Position numbers and translations under genes: made by a program. DNA of 64,000 nt from Sphingomonas glacialis. GTDB taxonomy: Bacteria; Pseudomonadota; Alphaproteobacteria; Sphingomonadales; Sphingomonadaceae. This document shows positions 46,404 to 54,609 of this stretch, one piece after another (within the stretch, counting starts at the first letter, position 1; the number at the start of each line of letters is the position of its first letter). The stretch is from contig NZ_BNAQ01000002.1 in assembly GCF_014653575.1 (NCBI RefSeq), positions 124,001 to 188,000 of the forward strand, given 5' to 3'. Below the pieces are notes generated by a model. It did not search any database and was not told the DNA's origin. It saw nothing but the letters and a program-made list of their open reading frames with translations.

Positions 46404-48625
46404 GCAACACCAACAGCCTCAAGATGGACAAGCCCGTCCCCGCCAGCCTGCTCGACAGCGGCAGCCAGGGGATCATCGGCCGCCCGCTCGACCGCAAGGA
46501 AGGCCCGCTCAAGGTCACCGGCCAGGCGACCTATTCGGCCGAGTATCAGATCCCCAACCTCGCTTACGGCTATCTCGTCGGCACCAAGTTCGGGCGCGGC
46601 AAGGTCAACAAGGTTGATGCCGACAGCGTCCGCGCGATCCCCGGCGTGATCGACGTCGTCACCGACTTCAAGACCTTCCTGCAGAACTCGCAGCAGGGCG
46701 GCGAAACCAGCGCCCCGACGCAGGGCGTGCAGGACGTCCATTATTTCGGCGAGATCGTCGCGATCGTGCTCGCCGAAAGCTATGAAGCCGCGCGCGACGC
46801 CGGCATTCGCCTCAAGGTCGAATATGAGGAAGCCGAGGGCCGCTTCGATTTCGAGGCCCACAAGGACGAAACCACCAAGCCGCCGCCCAACAATATCCCC
46901 GCACACTTCAAGCAGGGCGATGTCGAAAAGGCGATGGCGGACGCCGCGACCTCGGTCGATGTCACCTATACAACGCCGAGCCAGAACAGCTCCGCGATGG
47001 AGCCGCACGCCTCGATCGCGGTATGGGACGAAGACGGCGCGCTGACGCTGTACGGCTCGTACCAGATGCCGACCTCGGACAAGAGCCAGCTCGCCAAGTC
47101 GCTCGGCGTCAGCGACAAGAAGGTCCGGATCATCGCGCATTACATCGGCGGCGGGTTCGGCTCCAAGCTCGGCATCGCGCCCGAATCGGTCGCCGCCGCG
47201 GTTGCCGCAAAGCAGCTCGGCCGCCCGGTCAAAGCCGTGATGACGCGCCCGCAAGTGTTCGAAACCACCGTTCGACGCTCGAACACCGAGCAGCGCGTGC
47301 GCTTTTCGGTTGATGGCGCGGGCAAGCTGACCGGCGTCGGCCACGAGACGCTGACGAGCAACCTCCCCGGCGAGGGCTTTTTCGAGCCGACCGGCATCGG
47401 CACGCATTTCGCTTATTCGGGCGAGAACCGGCTGATCAACCATGATCTGGTCGAGCTCGACTGGCTGCTGTCGGGGTCGATGCGCGCGCCCGGCGAAGCG
47501 GTCGGCATGATGGCGACCGAGGCTGCGCTCGACGAACTGTGTCACAAGCTCGGCGTCGACCCGATCGACTTCTGGAAGCAGAACGAGCCGAGCGAGGACC
47601 CCGAGGAGAAAATCCCCTTCTCGACGCGCCAGCTCGTCCGCTGCCTGGAAGAGGGCGCAAAAAAGTTCGGCTGGTCGAAGCGCAACGCGACGCCGGGCCA
47701 GGTGCGCGACGGCGAGTGGATGATCGGCATGGGCGTCGCCATTGCGGTGCGCACCAACATGCTGATGGAATCCTCGGCCAAGGTCGCGATCGACGCCAAT
47801 GGTCGCGCGACCGTCAGCTCGGCGATGACCGACATCGGCACCGGCAGCTACACGATCCTCGGCCAGATCGCCGGCGAACTGCTCGGGCTCCCGCTCGATC
47901 AGGTCAGCGTCGTGCTCGGCGATACCGATCTGCCCGATGCGGCAGGTTCGGGCGGCTCGTGGGGCGCAGGGTCGAGCGGCTCGGCGGTCTATCTCGCGTG
48001 CGAGATGCTGCGCGAGAAGCTTGCCAAGGCGATGGGCTGCGACCCCGAGGCGCTGACGCTGAAGGATGGCCGGGCGATCGCCGACAACCGCCAGGTCTCG
48101 CTCGGCTCGCTCGTCGGCGACGGGATCGAGGCGGTCGGATCGATCGCACCGGGCAAGATGGAGAAGGAGCGCAAGCAGTCGAGCTACGGCGCGCATTTCG
48201 TCGAAGTCGGCGTCAACGCGACCACCGGCGAAGTCCGCGTCCGCCGGATGCTCGGCGTGTTCTCGGCAGGGCGCATCCTCAACGCCAAGACCGCGCGCTC
48301 GCAGTGCCTCGGCGGGATGACCTTCGGGATCGGCGCGGCGCTGACCGAGGACCTCGTCCACGACCCGCGCAACGGCAAGCTGGTGAACCACGATCTCGGC
48401 GAATATCACGTGCCAGTGAATGCCGACGTGCCGCAGATCGAGGTGCATTTCCTCGAGGAGCGCGACCAGTTCGCCAACCCGATCCATGCCAAGGGCATCG
48501 GCGAGCTCGGCATCTCGGGCTGCGGCGCAGCGATCGGCAATGCGGTGTTCAACGCAACGGGCATCCGCGTGCGCGACTATCCGATCACGGTCGACAAGCT
48601 GCTGGATCACTTGCCGCCGGTGTGA
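46400..48625 (+). CDS. paoC: Aldehyde oxidoreductase molybdopterin subunit (PaoC/YagR type)
   Basis: This 741-aa large subunit binds the molybdenum cofactor. Visible features are [15 protein letters not shown], the [12 protein letters not shown] loop, and near the C-terminus [21 protein letters not shown], which holds the catalytic Glu. The trio oxidises aldehydes, probably for detoxification. No XdhC/PaoD maturation gene follows, so insertion of sulfurated cofactor must be provided elsewhere. Confidence 0.9.
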   Translation: MSNTNSLKMDKPVPASLLDSGSQGIIGRPLDRKEGPLKVTGQATYSAEYQIPNLAYGYLVGTKFGRGKVNKVDADSVRAIPGVIDVVTDFKTFLQNSQQGGETSAPTQGVQDVHYFGEIVAIVLAESYEAARDAGIRLKVEYEEAEGRFDFEAHKDETTKPPPNNIPAHFKQGDVEKAMADAATSVDVTYTTPSQNSSAMEPHASIAVWDEDGALTLYGSYQMPTSDKSQLAKSLGVSDKKVRIIAHYIGGGFGSKLGIAPESVAAAVAAKQLGRPVKAVMTRPQVFETTVRRSNTEQRVRFSVDGAGKLTGVGHETLTSNLPGEGFFEPTGIGTHFAYSGENRLINHDLVELDWLLSGSMRAPGEAVGMMATEAALDELCHKLGVDPIDFWKQNEPSEDPEEKIPFSTRQLVRCLEEGAKKFGWSKRNATPGQVRDGEWMIGMGVAIAVRTNMLMESSAKVAIDANGRATVSSAMTDIGTGSYTILGQIAGELLGLPLDQVSVVLGDTDLPDAAGSGGSWGAGSSGSAVYLACEMLREKLAKAMGCDPEALTLKDGRAIADNRQVSLGSLVGDGIEAVGSIAPGKMEKERKQSSYGAHFVEVGVNATTGEVRVRRMLGVFSAGRILNAKTARSQCLGGMTFGIGAALTEDLVHDPRNGKLVNHDLGEYHVPVNADVPQIEVHFLEERDQFANPIHAKGIGELGISGCGAAIGNAVFNATGIRVRDYPITVDKLLDHLPPV

Positions 48626-48640
48626 TCCGCTCCCCACGCC

Positions 48641-48736
48641 CGTCACCCCGGCCTTGTGCCGGGGCCCACCGGGACGCGCGCGCCACGACCTCAGTACGCG
48701 GATCACGGTGGGCCCCGGCACAAGGCCGGGGTGACG
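48641..48736. repeat. Two-armed palindromic element, copy 3
   Basis: Arms at 48641-48670 and 48707-48736 are perfect 30-bp inverted repeats with the inner palindrome CCCCGGCCTTGTGCCGGGG, as in copy 1. The 36-bp centre differs. It lies between the convergent paoC and UVR-motif genes. Confidence 0.85.
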
Positions 48737-48748
48737 ACGGCGCGCTAA

Positions 48749-49021
48749 TCACCTCTTGCGCGAACGCCCTTTGGTCATCGGATCGGGCTTGACCGGCTTC
48801 TTCCACCCCGGCGGAGGTGTCATCCGTTGCTGGCTCGTCCCCAGCCCCATTGCGCCGGGCTGCTGGCGGATCAGGCCGACGGTCTCGGCCTCGGCGGCTT
48901 CCGCGGCGCTGGCGCCGCCGCGCAGCAAAGCGAGCCGGTCGCGCAGTCGCCGCGCTTGCTCGAAATCGAGCGCCTCCGCCGCAGCTTCCATTTCAATCCG
49001 AACGCGTTCGATCTCATCCAT
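48749..49021 (-). CDS. Small UVR-motif protein
   Basis: The 90-aa protein begins with a UvrB/UvrC (UVR) motif helix pair: IERVRIEMEAAAEALDFEQARRLRDRLALLRGG. The rest is basic and disordered. UVR motifs mediate protein contacts in excision repair and also occur in stress proteins; the short form here has no known function. No other repair gene is adjacent (uvrB lies at 55 kb). Confidence 0.72.
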   Translation of the reverse strand: MDEIERVRIEMEAAAEALDFEQARRLRDRLALLRGGASAAEAAEAETVGLIRQQPGAMGLGTSQQRMTPPPGWKKPVKPDPMTKGRSRKR

Positions 49022-49068
49022 GCCCGTCTAAACGCCGCGAGACCGGCTTGGGTCCTGTCGTTGCTGCC

Positions 49069-50151
49069 TTACCCGCCCGGATTCCCACTCGCCGCCCAGC
49101 GCCTCTTGAACATCGCCCCGACGAACGCCGGCACACCGGGCCGTACCAGCAGCCAGTCGCGCAACGCCGGGCCCTGCTCCGCGCCGAGCGTCGTCTTGTA
49201 GCCGCTGTCGCCCGCGCCCCAATCGACGCTGCGCAAGCCTGCCGCCCGTGCGCGAACGAGGTTGCGATAATAGAGCAGCTTGCCCGGCGAATGCTTGGCG
49301 AACGCCGGGTCATAGCTGTTGGCGATCGCATAGCGCGTCGTGCCGGCATCGAGATCGAACGAAAACGCCGACGGCGCGCCATCGATGCTCAGCACCGCGG
49401 CCGACAGCATCGCGGCGACGACCGGATCGCGCGCCACTTCTCGCCAGAAGCCGCCATGCCCCTCGTCCGTGAACTTGGCATCGCGACCATCGGTCCTCGC
49501 CGCGATCCAGCTCTTCTGCTCGACCGCCGCAAGCTGATCGAACGCCGCATCCCACTCCCCCGCGCCGACGAAGCGCCAGTCGAGCGCGCCATGCTCGGCG
49601 AGATGCTTCTCGTGAAAGCGGTTCTTGCGCAGCGTCGATCCGCGCGGCCAGTCGGGCTGCTGCACGTCGAGCACGAAGCTGTTCGCGACGAAGCGGTCGA
49701 GCACTGCCCACCCCTTTGTGCGCGCCCGCGGCAGCAGCGCCTCGAGCGCCGGATCGCCATCGACCACCGGGCCGATCCGCAATGCGTTGACGCTGCGCGA
49801 GAGCATGTCGAGCAAGGCATCGACCGCAGGCACATCGGCGTGGCGGTGAATCGGAAAGCTGCGAAACGGCCAATAGCTTCCAGGGATCGTCGCGACCCGT
49901 GCGATCGCCGGCCCGACTCGCACGAACGGCAGCGCGATCACCGGCAGGTCGTCTTCCTCGACCATTATCGTCCGCGCCGCCCCGCCATACGCCGCAAGCG
50001 CCGCCGCATACCAGGCATAGCGCAGGAACGCGTGGCTCGGTGCCGCTGCATCGGCAACGATGTCGATCGCGCCCGACAGCCCGGCGCCCACGCTGGCACG
50101 CGTGCGCGACGGCAGCCGGGTGAAGTCGGAGAGCAGCATCGGCTTGGTCAT
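49069..50151 (-). CDS. GNAT-family acetyltransferase (CelD/BcsL-like)
   Basis: This 360-residue protein has the double-GNAT Acetyltransf_6 pattern found in CelD/FemAB-like proteins, with the acceptor domain LRKNRFHEKHLAEHGALDWRFV, then AFSFDLDAGTTRYAIANSYDPAFAKHSPGKLLYYRNLVRARAAG and RSVDWGAGDSGYK. Such proteins act in polysaccharide or lipid modification; the actual substrate is unknown. Confidence 0.8.
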   Translation of the reverse strand: MTKPMLLSDFTRLPSRTRASVGAGLSGAIDIVADAAAPSHAFLRYAWYAAALAAYGGAARTIMVEEDDLPVIALPFVRVGPAIARVATIPGSYWPFRSFPIHRHADVPAVDALLDMLSRSVNALRIGPVVDGDPALEALLPRARTKGWAVLDRFVANSFVLDVQQPDWPRGSTLRKNRFHEKHLAEHGALDWRFVGAGEWDAAFDQLAAVEQKSWIAARTDGRDAKFTDEGHGGFWREVARDPVVAAMLSAAVLSIDGAPSAFSFDLDAGTTRYAIANSYDPAFAKHSPGKLLYYRNLVRARAAGLRSVDWGAGDSGYKTTLGAEQGPALRDWLLVRPGVPAFVGAMFKRRWAASGNPGG

Positions 50152-50234
50152 TGGAACACGTCTAAAGCAGCAGGGTTACCAATCTGTGGCCGACGCCTTG
50201 CGCCCGCGCCAGCCGCATTCCACAAAGGGCCACG

Positions 50235-50687
50235 ATGAACCCCTACCCCGCCGTCTCGACGATCGCCCAGACGATCCAGCTGTCGCTTTCGCCGATCTTC
50301 ATGCTCGCCGCGATCGGGCAGCTGCTCAACGTGCTCGCCGGGCGGCTGGCGCGCGTCGTCGATCGCGCGCGTGTCGTCGAGGAATGGCACCCGCTGTCGA
50401 GCGGCCCCGAGCATGACCGTCACGTCTGGGAACTCCGGCTGCTCGACCGGCGGATGACGGTGATCAATCGCTCGCTCGTGCTTGCGGTGTCGAGCGCTGC
50501 GATGACGTGCATCGTCGTTGCCTTGCTGTTCGTCGCCAGCCTGTTCGCACTGCATATCGGCACGATCGTCGCGGTGATCTTCATTCTCGCGATGGCGCTG
50601 CTGATTTCCTCGCTGATCGGGTTCCTGCTAGAGGTGCGCATCTCGCTATCGGCGATCCACGTCCGCAGCGAGCTGCTCGAACGCTGA
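50235..50687 (+). CDS. DUF2721 membrane protein
   Basis: The 150-aa protein has three predicted membrane helices: near residues 10-35, 80-100 and 105-135 (IGTIVAVIFILAMALLISSLIGFLLEV). Between them is a conserved cytoplasmic RVVDRARVVEEWHP...RRMTVINRSL segment. This matches DUF2721, a family of unknown function. It is transcribed divergently from the GNAT gene. Confidence 0.82.
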   Translation: MNPYPAVSTIAQTIQLSLSPIFMLAAIGQLLNVLAGRLARVVDRARVVEEWHPLSSGPEHDRHVWELRLLDRRMTVINRSLVLAVSSAAMTCIVVALLFVASLFALHIGTIVAVIFILAMALLISSLIGFLLEVRISLSAIHVRSELLER

Positions 50688-50712
50688 ATCGCGCCCGCCT
50701 CCCGGGGGACGC

Positions 50713-50737
50713 CTCCCCTCCCTGGAAGGGAGGGGAG
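50713..50737. terminator. Hairpin between convergent genes
   Basis: CTCCCCTCCC and GGGAGGGGAG form a 10-bp stem with loop TGGAA between the ends of the DUF2721 gene and the amidase gene. It may terminate from either side. Confidence 0.6.
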
Positions 50738-50742
50738 TTAGC

Positions 50743-52320
50743 TCAGCGTGCGCCGTCCAGCCCCGGCCCGGCATCATTGGTCGCGGAATAGGTCGGTATA
50801 ACCCGCGCATGCGCCGCTTGTTCATAGACATACCCAGCGTTGAGCACGCTCTGGTCGGCCCACGCGGTCGCAATGAACGACACCCCGACCGGCACCCCGC
50901 GCACCAGCCCCATCGGCACCGTCAGATGCGGATATCCCGCCACCGCGGGCAGCCCGGCAGCACTCGGCCCCTCACCGCCATCACCCGAGACCGTGTCGGA
51001 CAGCCACGGCATGCCGTAGGTCGGCGCGACGATCAGCGTCGCATTGGCGGTTGCCAGCATCGCGTCGATCCCCTCCTTGCCCGCCAGCCGCAGCGATTTC
51101 GCGCGCGCGCCGAGATATTCAGCATCGGCGAGGCCGCGCGTCTGTTCGGCTGCCTCGAAGGTCTCCTGCTGGAAGAACGGCATTTCGCGCGTCGCTTCGG
51201 CGCGATCGAACGCGATGACATCGGCGACTGTGCGCGTCTTCACCGCTTGCGGCGTGGTCGCGAGATAGGTGTTGAGATCGGCCTTGAGTTCGGTCTGCAG
51301 CACCAGCAATTCGGCCTCGCCCAACCCGTCGAGCTTGGGCGGCGTGACATCGACCAGCACCGCGCCCTGCGCCTTCAACACCGCCAGCGCCGCGGCATAT
51401 TTGGCCTTGAGCAACTCGGACATTTCGGGATGCAGCACGGCGATACGCACCCCGGCCAGCGAAGCGCTCGCCAGCGGCGCGGCGAAGTCATGCGCATATT
51501 TGGCGGTGCCCTTGGTCGCCGGATCGGCCGGATCGACGCCGATCATCCCGTTGAACAGCACCGCCGCGTCGCGCACGCTGCGCGCCATCGGGCCGGGCGT
51601 GTCCTGGCTGTGGCTGATCGGCACGACATGCGTCCGGCTGATCATGCCGAGCGTCGGTTTCAAACCGACCAGCCCGTTCATCGAGGACGGACACACCACC
51701 GATCCATCGGTCTCGGTCCCGACCGCTGCCGCGGCAAAGCTCGCCGCCACCGCCGCGCCCGATCCGCTCGACGAGCCGCACGAGGTCCGGTCGAGCGCAT
51801 ACGGATTGCGCACCAGCCCGCCGACCGCGCTCCATCCGCTCATCGAGTGCGTCGAGCGGATATTGGCCCATTCGGACAGGTTGGTCTTGCCGAGAATCAC
51901 CGCGCCCTGCTTGCGCAGGCTCGTCACCAGCGGCGCGTCGCGGCGCGTGATGTTGTCCTTGAGCGCGAGGCTCCCCGCGGTCGTCGCGATCGGATCCCTG
52001 GTCTCGATATTGTCCTTGATCAGCACCGGCACGCCGTCGAGCGGCCCGAGCGGCTTGCCCGCCTTGCGCCGCGCATCGGCAGCGCGCGCCTGCGCGATCG
52101 CATCGGGATTGGTCGCGATCACCGCGCGCAGCGTCGGCCCGGTCCGGTCCATCGCCGCGATGCGCGCGAGATAGGCCTGGGTGATCGCCGCGCTGCTCGT
52201 GCCCGCCGCCATCATCGCCTGGACCTGATCGATCGATTTTTCGGTAACGTCCGGGAGCGTCTGCGCGTGCGCGGCTCCGGCGAGAATGGTCGAAAGCAGC
52301 AGCGACAGCGTGAAGCGCAT
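50743..52320 (-). CDS. Secreted amidase (amidase signature family)
   Basis: The 525-aa protein has a signal peptide (MRFTLSLLLSTILAGAAHAQ) and the amidase signature with catalytic Lys (VLIKDNIET), cis-Ser and nucleophile Ser in CGSSSGSGAAVA, and GTETDGSVVCPSS. Such enzymes hydrolyse amide bonds of small molecules or peptides; the export signal suggests periplasmic action. GGAG lies seven bases before ATG. Upstream on the same strand lies the structured RNA described separately, which may control it. Confidence 0.9.
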   Translation of the reverse strand: MRFTLSLLLSTILAGAAHAQTLPDVTEKSIDQVQAMMAAGTSSAAITQAYLARIAAMDRTGPTLRAVIATNPDAIAQARAADARRKAGKPLGPLDGVPVLIKDNIETRDPIATTAGSLALKDNITRRDAPLVTSLRKQGAVILGKTNLSEWANIRSTHSMSGWSAVGGLVRNPYALDRTSCGSSSGSGAAVAASFAAAAVGTETDGSVVCPSSMNGLVGLKPTLGMISRTHVVPISHSQDTPGPMARSVRDAAVLFNGMIGVDPADPATKGTAKYAHDFAAPLASASLAGVRIAVLHPEMSELLKAKYAAALAVLKAQGAVLVDVTPPKLDGLGEAELLVLQTELKADLNTYLATTPQAVKTRTVADVIAFDRAEATREMPFFQQETFEAAEQTRGLADAEYLGARAKSLRLAGKEGIDAMLATANATLIVAPTYGMPWLSDTVSGDGGEGPSAAGLPAVAGYPHLTVPMGLVRGVPVGVSFIATAWADQSVLNAGYVYEQAAHARVIPTYSATNDAGPGLDGAR

Positions 52321-52374
52321 CTTGGTCTCCGGTCGAGCGACGCAGCCAGACCCGCGCCATCGCGCGATCATGGG

Positions 52375-52488
52375 TCATCGCCGCATCGGCGACAAGCAGA
52401 TCGTCACTGGCAAGAGCACAATCGCGAAGCCCGCCCGCCCCCGACCCCGGACATGAAAAGAGGCTGCCGATGCCCTTTTCGAGGACAT
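52375..52488 (-). CDS. Putative 37-aa ORF overlapping the terminator, upstream of the amidase
   Basis: AGGAGG, a six-base spacer and ATG at 52488 open a 37-codon frame starting MSSKRASAASFHVRGRGRAG and continuing with a hydrophobic stretch (FAIVLLPVTICL). Its initiation region lies inside the terminator stem, so translation and termination would interfere. It ends 54 bases before the amidase start. No homologue is recognised; it could be chance. Confidence 0.3.
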   Translation of the reverse strand: MSSKRASAASFHVRGRGRAGFAIVLLPVTICLSPMRR

Positions 52489-52498
52489 CGGCAACCTC
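52455..52498 (-). terminator. Intrinsic terminator of the upstream structured RNA
   Basis: On the minus strand GAGGTTGCCGATG pairs with CATCGGCAGCCTC (13 bp, one G-U), followed by TTTTC. The 13-base loop contains CCTCGAAAAGGG. It would end a transcript from about 52,715 before the amidase gene. Confidence 0.75.
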
Positions 52499-52625
52499 CT
52501 GACATGGTCAGCGGCCGGAAGCTCCAGCTTGGAGGACCATGCGTACCGCAAAGCCTCGACAATCGGTGGCGTTGACTGGGGGAGAATACCCCCCGCCCCA
52601 TCGTCGCAGGACTAGCCTCAAAGGC

Positions 52626-52682
52626 CTAGCGGTGCGTCCTCCGAACGAACTGAACCGACCCCATTGCTGAACCATGAGACAT
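52626..52682 (-). CDS. Putative 18-aa leader peptide with near-perfect ribosome-binding site
   Basis: ATG at 52682 is preceded by AAAGGAGGTGATC (52685-52697), complementary to the full 3' tail of 16S rRNA, with seven bases between GGAGG and ATG. The peptide would be MSHGSAMGSVQFVRRTHR, ending in TAG within a downstream hairpin. Short strongly initiated ORFs before terminators are typical of attenuation leaders. Ribosome occupancy is not demonstrated. Confidence 0.5.
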   Translation of the reverse strand: MSHGSAMGSVQFVRRTHR

Positions 52683-52712
52683 CGGATCACCTCCTTTCGC
52701 CAGTTAAAACAG

Positions 52713-52732
52713 CGTGACCAGGCCTGGTCACG
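52713..52732. promoter_or_regulatory. 20-bp perfect palindrome upstream of the leader
   Basis: CGTGACCAGGCCTGGTCACG is self-complementary over all 20 bases and lies 15 bases upstream of the strong ribosome-binding site. It may be an operator for a dimeric regulator or a 5' hairpin of the RNA. Confidence 0.6.
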
Positions 52733-52844
52733 ACTCAGGTTTGAATCATATTTTTAGACGAAACAAGTCTTGTATTATGGGCCTGTTTCGACGATTCTCT
52801 TCGGCCTGCCCAAAGTCGGTTTATCGTACCGCGCGGCATCCCGA

Positions 52845-53399
52845 TCAGCGGCGGCAATCCTCGGTCACGCGGCCGACTTCGGCCCAGGCGGGAACGACCA
52901 GCGTCGGCATCCCGGCCTGCTCGACCAGGAACCGCCCGCGGCTGAACACCATCGCATCGAGGATCCCGTCGCGCGGCGTCAGCGCGGTCGCGACATAGGC
53001 CGGCGCGGCGCCGGTCGGCTGGACCGTCACGCTGCGCGCCAGGCTCGACGTCCGCAGCGTCAGCGGGCCGCGCGCCTGCCCTTGGCGCGAGAGATACACC
53101 GTGTTGGTCTGCCGGTCGCAGCGCAGCGTCAACACCGCGTCGGCGCCGGGCACCCCGAACAGCGCGATCGATCCGCGTGTGTCGACGCGGTACGTCCAGT
53201 CGCCCGGCGTCACCGGCCAATCGCGCCAGTCGGCGGCGAGCGGCGCGGGGGGCGGCGCCACCGGAACCGGGCGCGGCGCCGCAACCGTCGGGGCGACGGC
53301 ACGCGGCGGTGCGGGATTTCCGACGCAACCGGCAAGGACCAGGAGCGTGGCGACGACAGCAAGGCGTGGCGGGGCGAAGCGAGCGGGAGTCAGGGACAT
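52845..53399 (-). CDS. Lipoprotein of unknown function
   Basis: The 184-residue protein has a lipoprotein signal (MSLTPARFAPPRLAVVATLLVLAGC, lipobox LAGC), a Pro/Ala-rich spacer and a C-terminal domain with DWPVTPGDWTYRVDTRGSIALFGV, LRCDRQTNTVYLSRQG and WAEVGRVTEDCRR. Two Cys near the middle and the end may form a disulfide. Similar lipoproteins are seen in sphingomonads without a known role. The start is fixed by the lipobox; upstream frame would overlap the intergenic region. Confidence 0.7.
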   Translation of the reverse strand: MSLTPARFAPPRLAVVATLLVLAGCVGNPAPPRAVAPTVAAPRPVPVAPPPAPLAADWRDWPVTPGDWTYRVDTRGSIALFGVPGADAVLTLRCDRQTNTVYLSRQGQARGPLTLRTSSLARSVTVQPTGAAPAYVATALTPRDGILDAMVFSRGRFLVEQAGMPTLVVPAWAEVGRVTEDCRR

Positions 53400-53590
53400 G
53401 GCAGGTCTATGCGCGAAGCGATCGCCTCGCTCAACCGCTGCCGCCCGCGCTCCACCCCGAATCCGTGTCGACTGGCGCTCACCAAACGCGCTTATCCGCG
53501 GGAACCAGCCCCCGGGGTGCGATCGTTGATGTCCCAGGGAACCGCAATGGCCCACGCGCCGTTACGCTCGCGACACGAAGGAAGAGATCC

Positions 53591-53959
53591 ATGGCCCAGA
53601 CCGAACCGACCCAATTGCTGCTCCAGTCGAACAAAGCCGACACGATGCCGATCCGCAGTCGCGACGGCGACAAGATCGGCACGCTGTTCTCGTTGATGGT
53701 CAACAAGCGCACCGGCCGCGCGGTCTATGCGGTGCTGTCGATCGGCGGCTTCCTCGGCATGGGCAAGGCCTACTATCCGATCCCCTTCTCGCTGCTCGCA
53801 TTCGATCCGGTCAACGACACCTACGTCGTGACGATCGACCGCCGCGTGCTCGAGGGCGGCCCGAGCTGGGCGGCGAATGCGCCCGAGTTCGACCAGGCCT
53901 ATGCCGATCGCGTCTCGAAATATTATGATGTGGCGGGCGAGGATCTGTCGCTGGGTTAA
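53591..53959 (+). CDS. PRC-barrel domain protein
   Basis: The 122-aa protein is a single PRC-barrel domain: TMPIRSRDGDKIGTLFSLMVNKRTGRAVYAVLSIGGFLGMGKAYYPIPF, with a C-terminal tail (YADRVSKYYDVAGEDLSLG). PRC barrels occur in photosynthetic reaction centre H subunits and RNA-processing proteins; small stand-alone versions are common stress-linked proteins. Its TAA stop overlaps that of the opposite-strand higA. Confidence 0.85.
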   Translation: MAQTEPTQLLLQSNKADTMPIRSRDGDKIGTLFSLMVNKRTGRAVYAVLSIGGFLGMGKAYYPIPFSLLAFDPVNDTYVVTIDRRVLEGGPSWAANAPEFDQAYADRVSKYYDVAGEDLSLG

Positions 53960-54276
53960 GCGGCGCGCGGCACGATGCGGTCGAGCGCGCCGTTCAGGGC
54001 GCGCTTGGCTTCGACGATTTCGTACCGGTCCTGAAGGCGCAGAAAAAAGCCTTCTGACATACCGAAATAGCGGCCAAGGCGCAGATCGAGATCGGCGTCG
54101 ACCGGACGGATGCCTTCGATGACCTCGGTGAGGCGCTCTGACGCGACCCCGATATCGTCGGCAAGCCGCTCGACGCTCAACTCTTCGGGTTCGAGAAACT
54201 CGGTGACCAGCATTTGACCGGCATGATCGTTGTCGAGCCAATCCGGATTAGTGATAGTCTGCAATCTCGACGTCAT
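53956..54276 (-). CDS. higA: HigA-type antitoxin
   Basis: A 106-residue XRE-type helix-turn-helix protein of the HigA group: HAGQMLVTEFLEPEELSVERLADDIGVASERLTEVIEGIRPVDADLDLRLGRYFGMSEGFFLRLQDRYEI. It should neutralise HigB and repress the operon. The start at 54276 lies within higB (29-base overlap), and the family usually begins shortly before HPG..L..EFL. Confidence 0.9.
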   Translation of the reverse strand: MTSRLQTITNPDWLDNDHAGQMLVTEFLEPEELSVERLADDIGVASERLTEVIEGIRPVDADLDLRLGRYFGMSEGFFLRLQDRYEIVEAKRALNGALDRIVPRAA

Positions 54277-54529
54277 ACGCGTCTCCAGCCTTCCAGACGA
54301 AACATATACGCCATTGGTCATTAATTGAAATGCTGTGCTGGCCTGCGCGATCATCCCTCAACGCGTGAAGCCGGTTCCCGCGCTGGTTTCCAAGTTCGTC
54401 AAGCGACAGGGCAGCATCCAAAACCGTAAGCTTGCGCATCGCGCGTTGCTGAATATCGGGCAGCAGCTTTCGGCTACGCTCTCGGTTCCAGACGCGCTCG
54501 CTTTCCGAGTCAGCGAAAGTGCGGATCAT
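54248..54529 (-). CDS. higB: HigB-type ribosome-dependent RNase toxin
   Basis: The 93-aa protein matches HigB/RelE-like toxins: RTFADSESERVWNRERSRKLLPDIQQRAMRKLTVLDAA, then SINDQWRICFVWKAGDAYDVEIADYH, which ends in the His and Tyr typical for the family. It cleaves mRNA on the ribosome. The start is supported by AAGGAGC and by the operator over it. It lies 80 bases after uvrB on the same strand, in the toxin-first order usual for higBA. Confidence 0.9.
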   Translation of the reverse strand: MIRTFADSESERVWNRERSRKLLPDIQQRAMRKLTVLDAALSLDELGNQRGNRLHALRDDRAGQHSISINDQWRICFVWKAGDAYDVEIADYH

Positions 54530-54555
54530 GAAAATGCTCCTTGGGGCATTCTCAT
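54528..54555 (-). promoter_or_regulatory. Candidate HigA operator overlapping the higB start
   Basis: ATGAAAATGC (54528-54537) and GCATTCTCAT (54546-54555) are inverted repeats with one mismatch and an 8-bp spacer. The spacer contains the higB ribosome-binding site and the left arm reaches the start codon. GATC flanks both ends. Confidence 0.6.
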
Positions 54556-54609
54556 GGATCACGCTGCGGGAATAGCCAACCATGAAGGCAGGCAGCTTCC
54601 ACCCATATG

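Larger units (their letters stand above)
52455..52732 (-). ncRNA. Structured leader or small RNA, unrecognised family
   Basis: From 5' to 3' on the minus strand it holds: a 20-bp palindrome (52713-52732); a strong ribosome-binding site and 18-codon ORF (52626-52682); a hairpin AGGAC...GTCCT with an inner CTAG/CTAG stem that includes the ORF stop codon (52608-52640); a GGGGG/CCCCC hairpin (52578-52593); a stem ATGGTC/GACCAT enclosing CTCCA/TGGAG (52504-52540); and the terminator at 52455-52498. The spacing fits a transcription-attenuation leader for the amidase, or a standalone RNA of about 250 nt. Exact ends and promoter are not defined; TATGAT upstream is a possible -10. I do not know a family with this layout. 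Confidence 0.6.

Noticed and set aside
46328..48721. 797-codon minus-strand frame opposite paoC
   Set aside because: Antisense shadow; paoC has all family motifs and ATGA coupling.
52684..52698. GGATCACCTCCTTTC on the plus strand, identical to a 16S rRNA 3' end
   Set aside because: Only 15 bases match and nothing upstream resembles 16S rRNA; it is better explained as the complement of a very strong ribosome-binding site on the minus strand.
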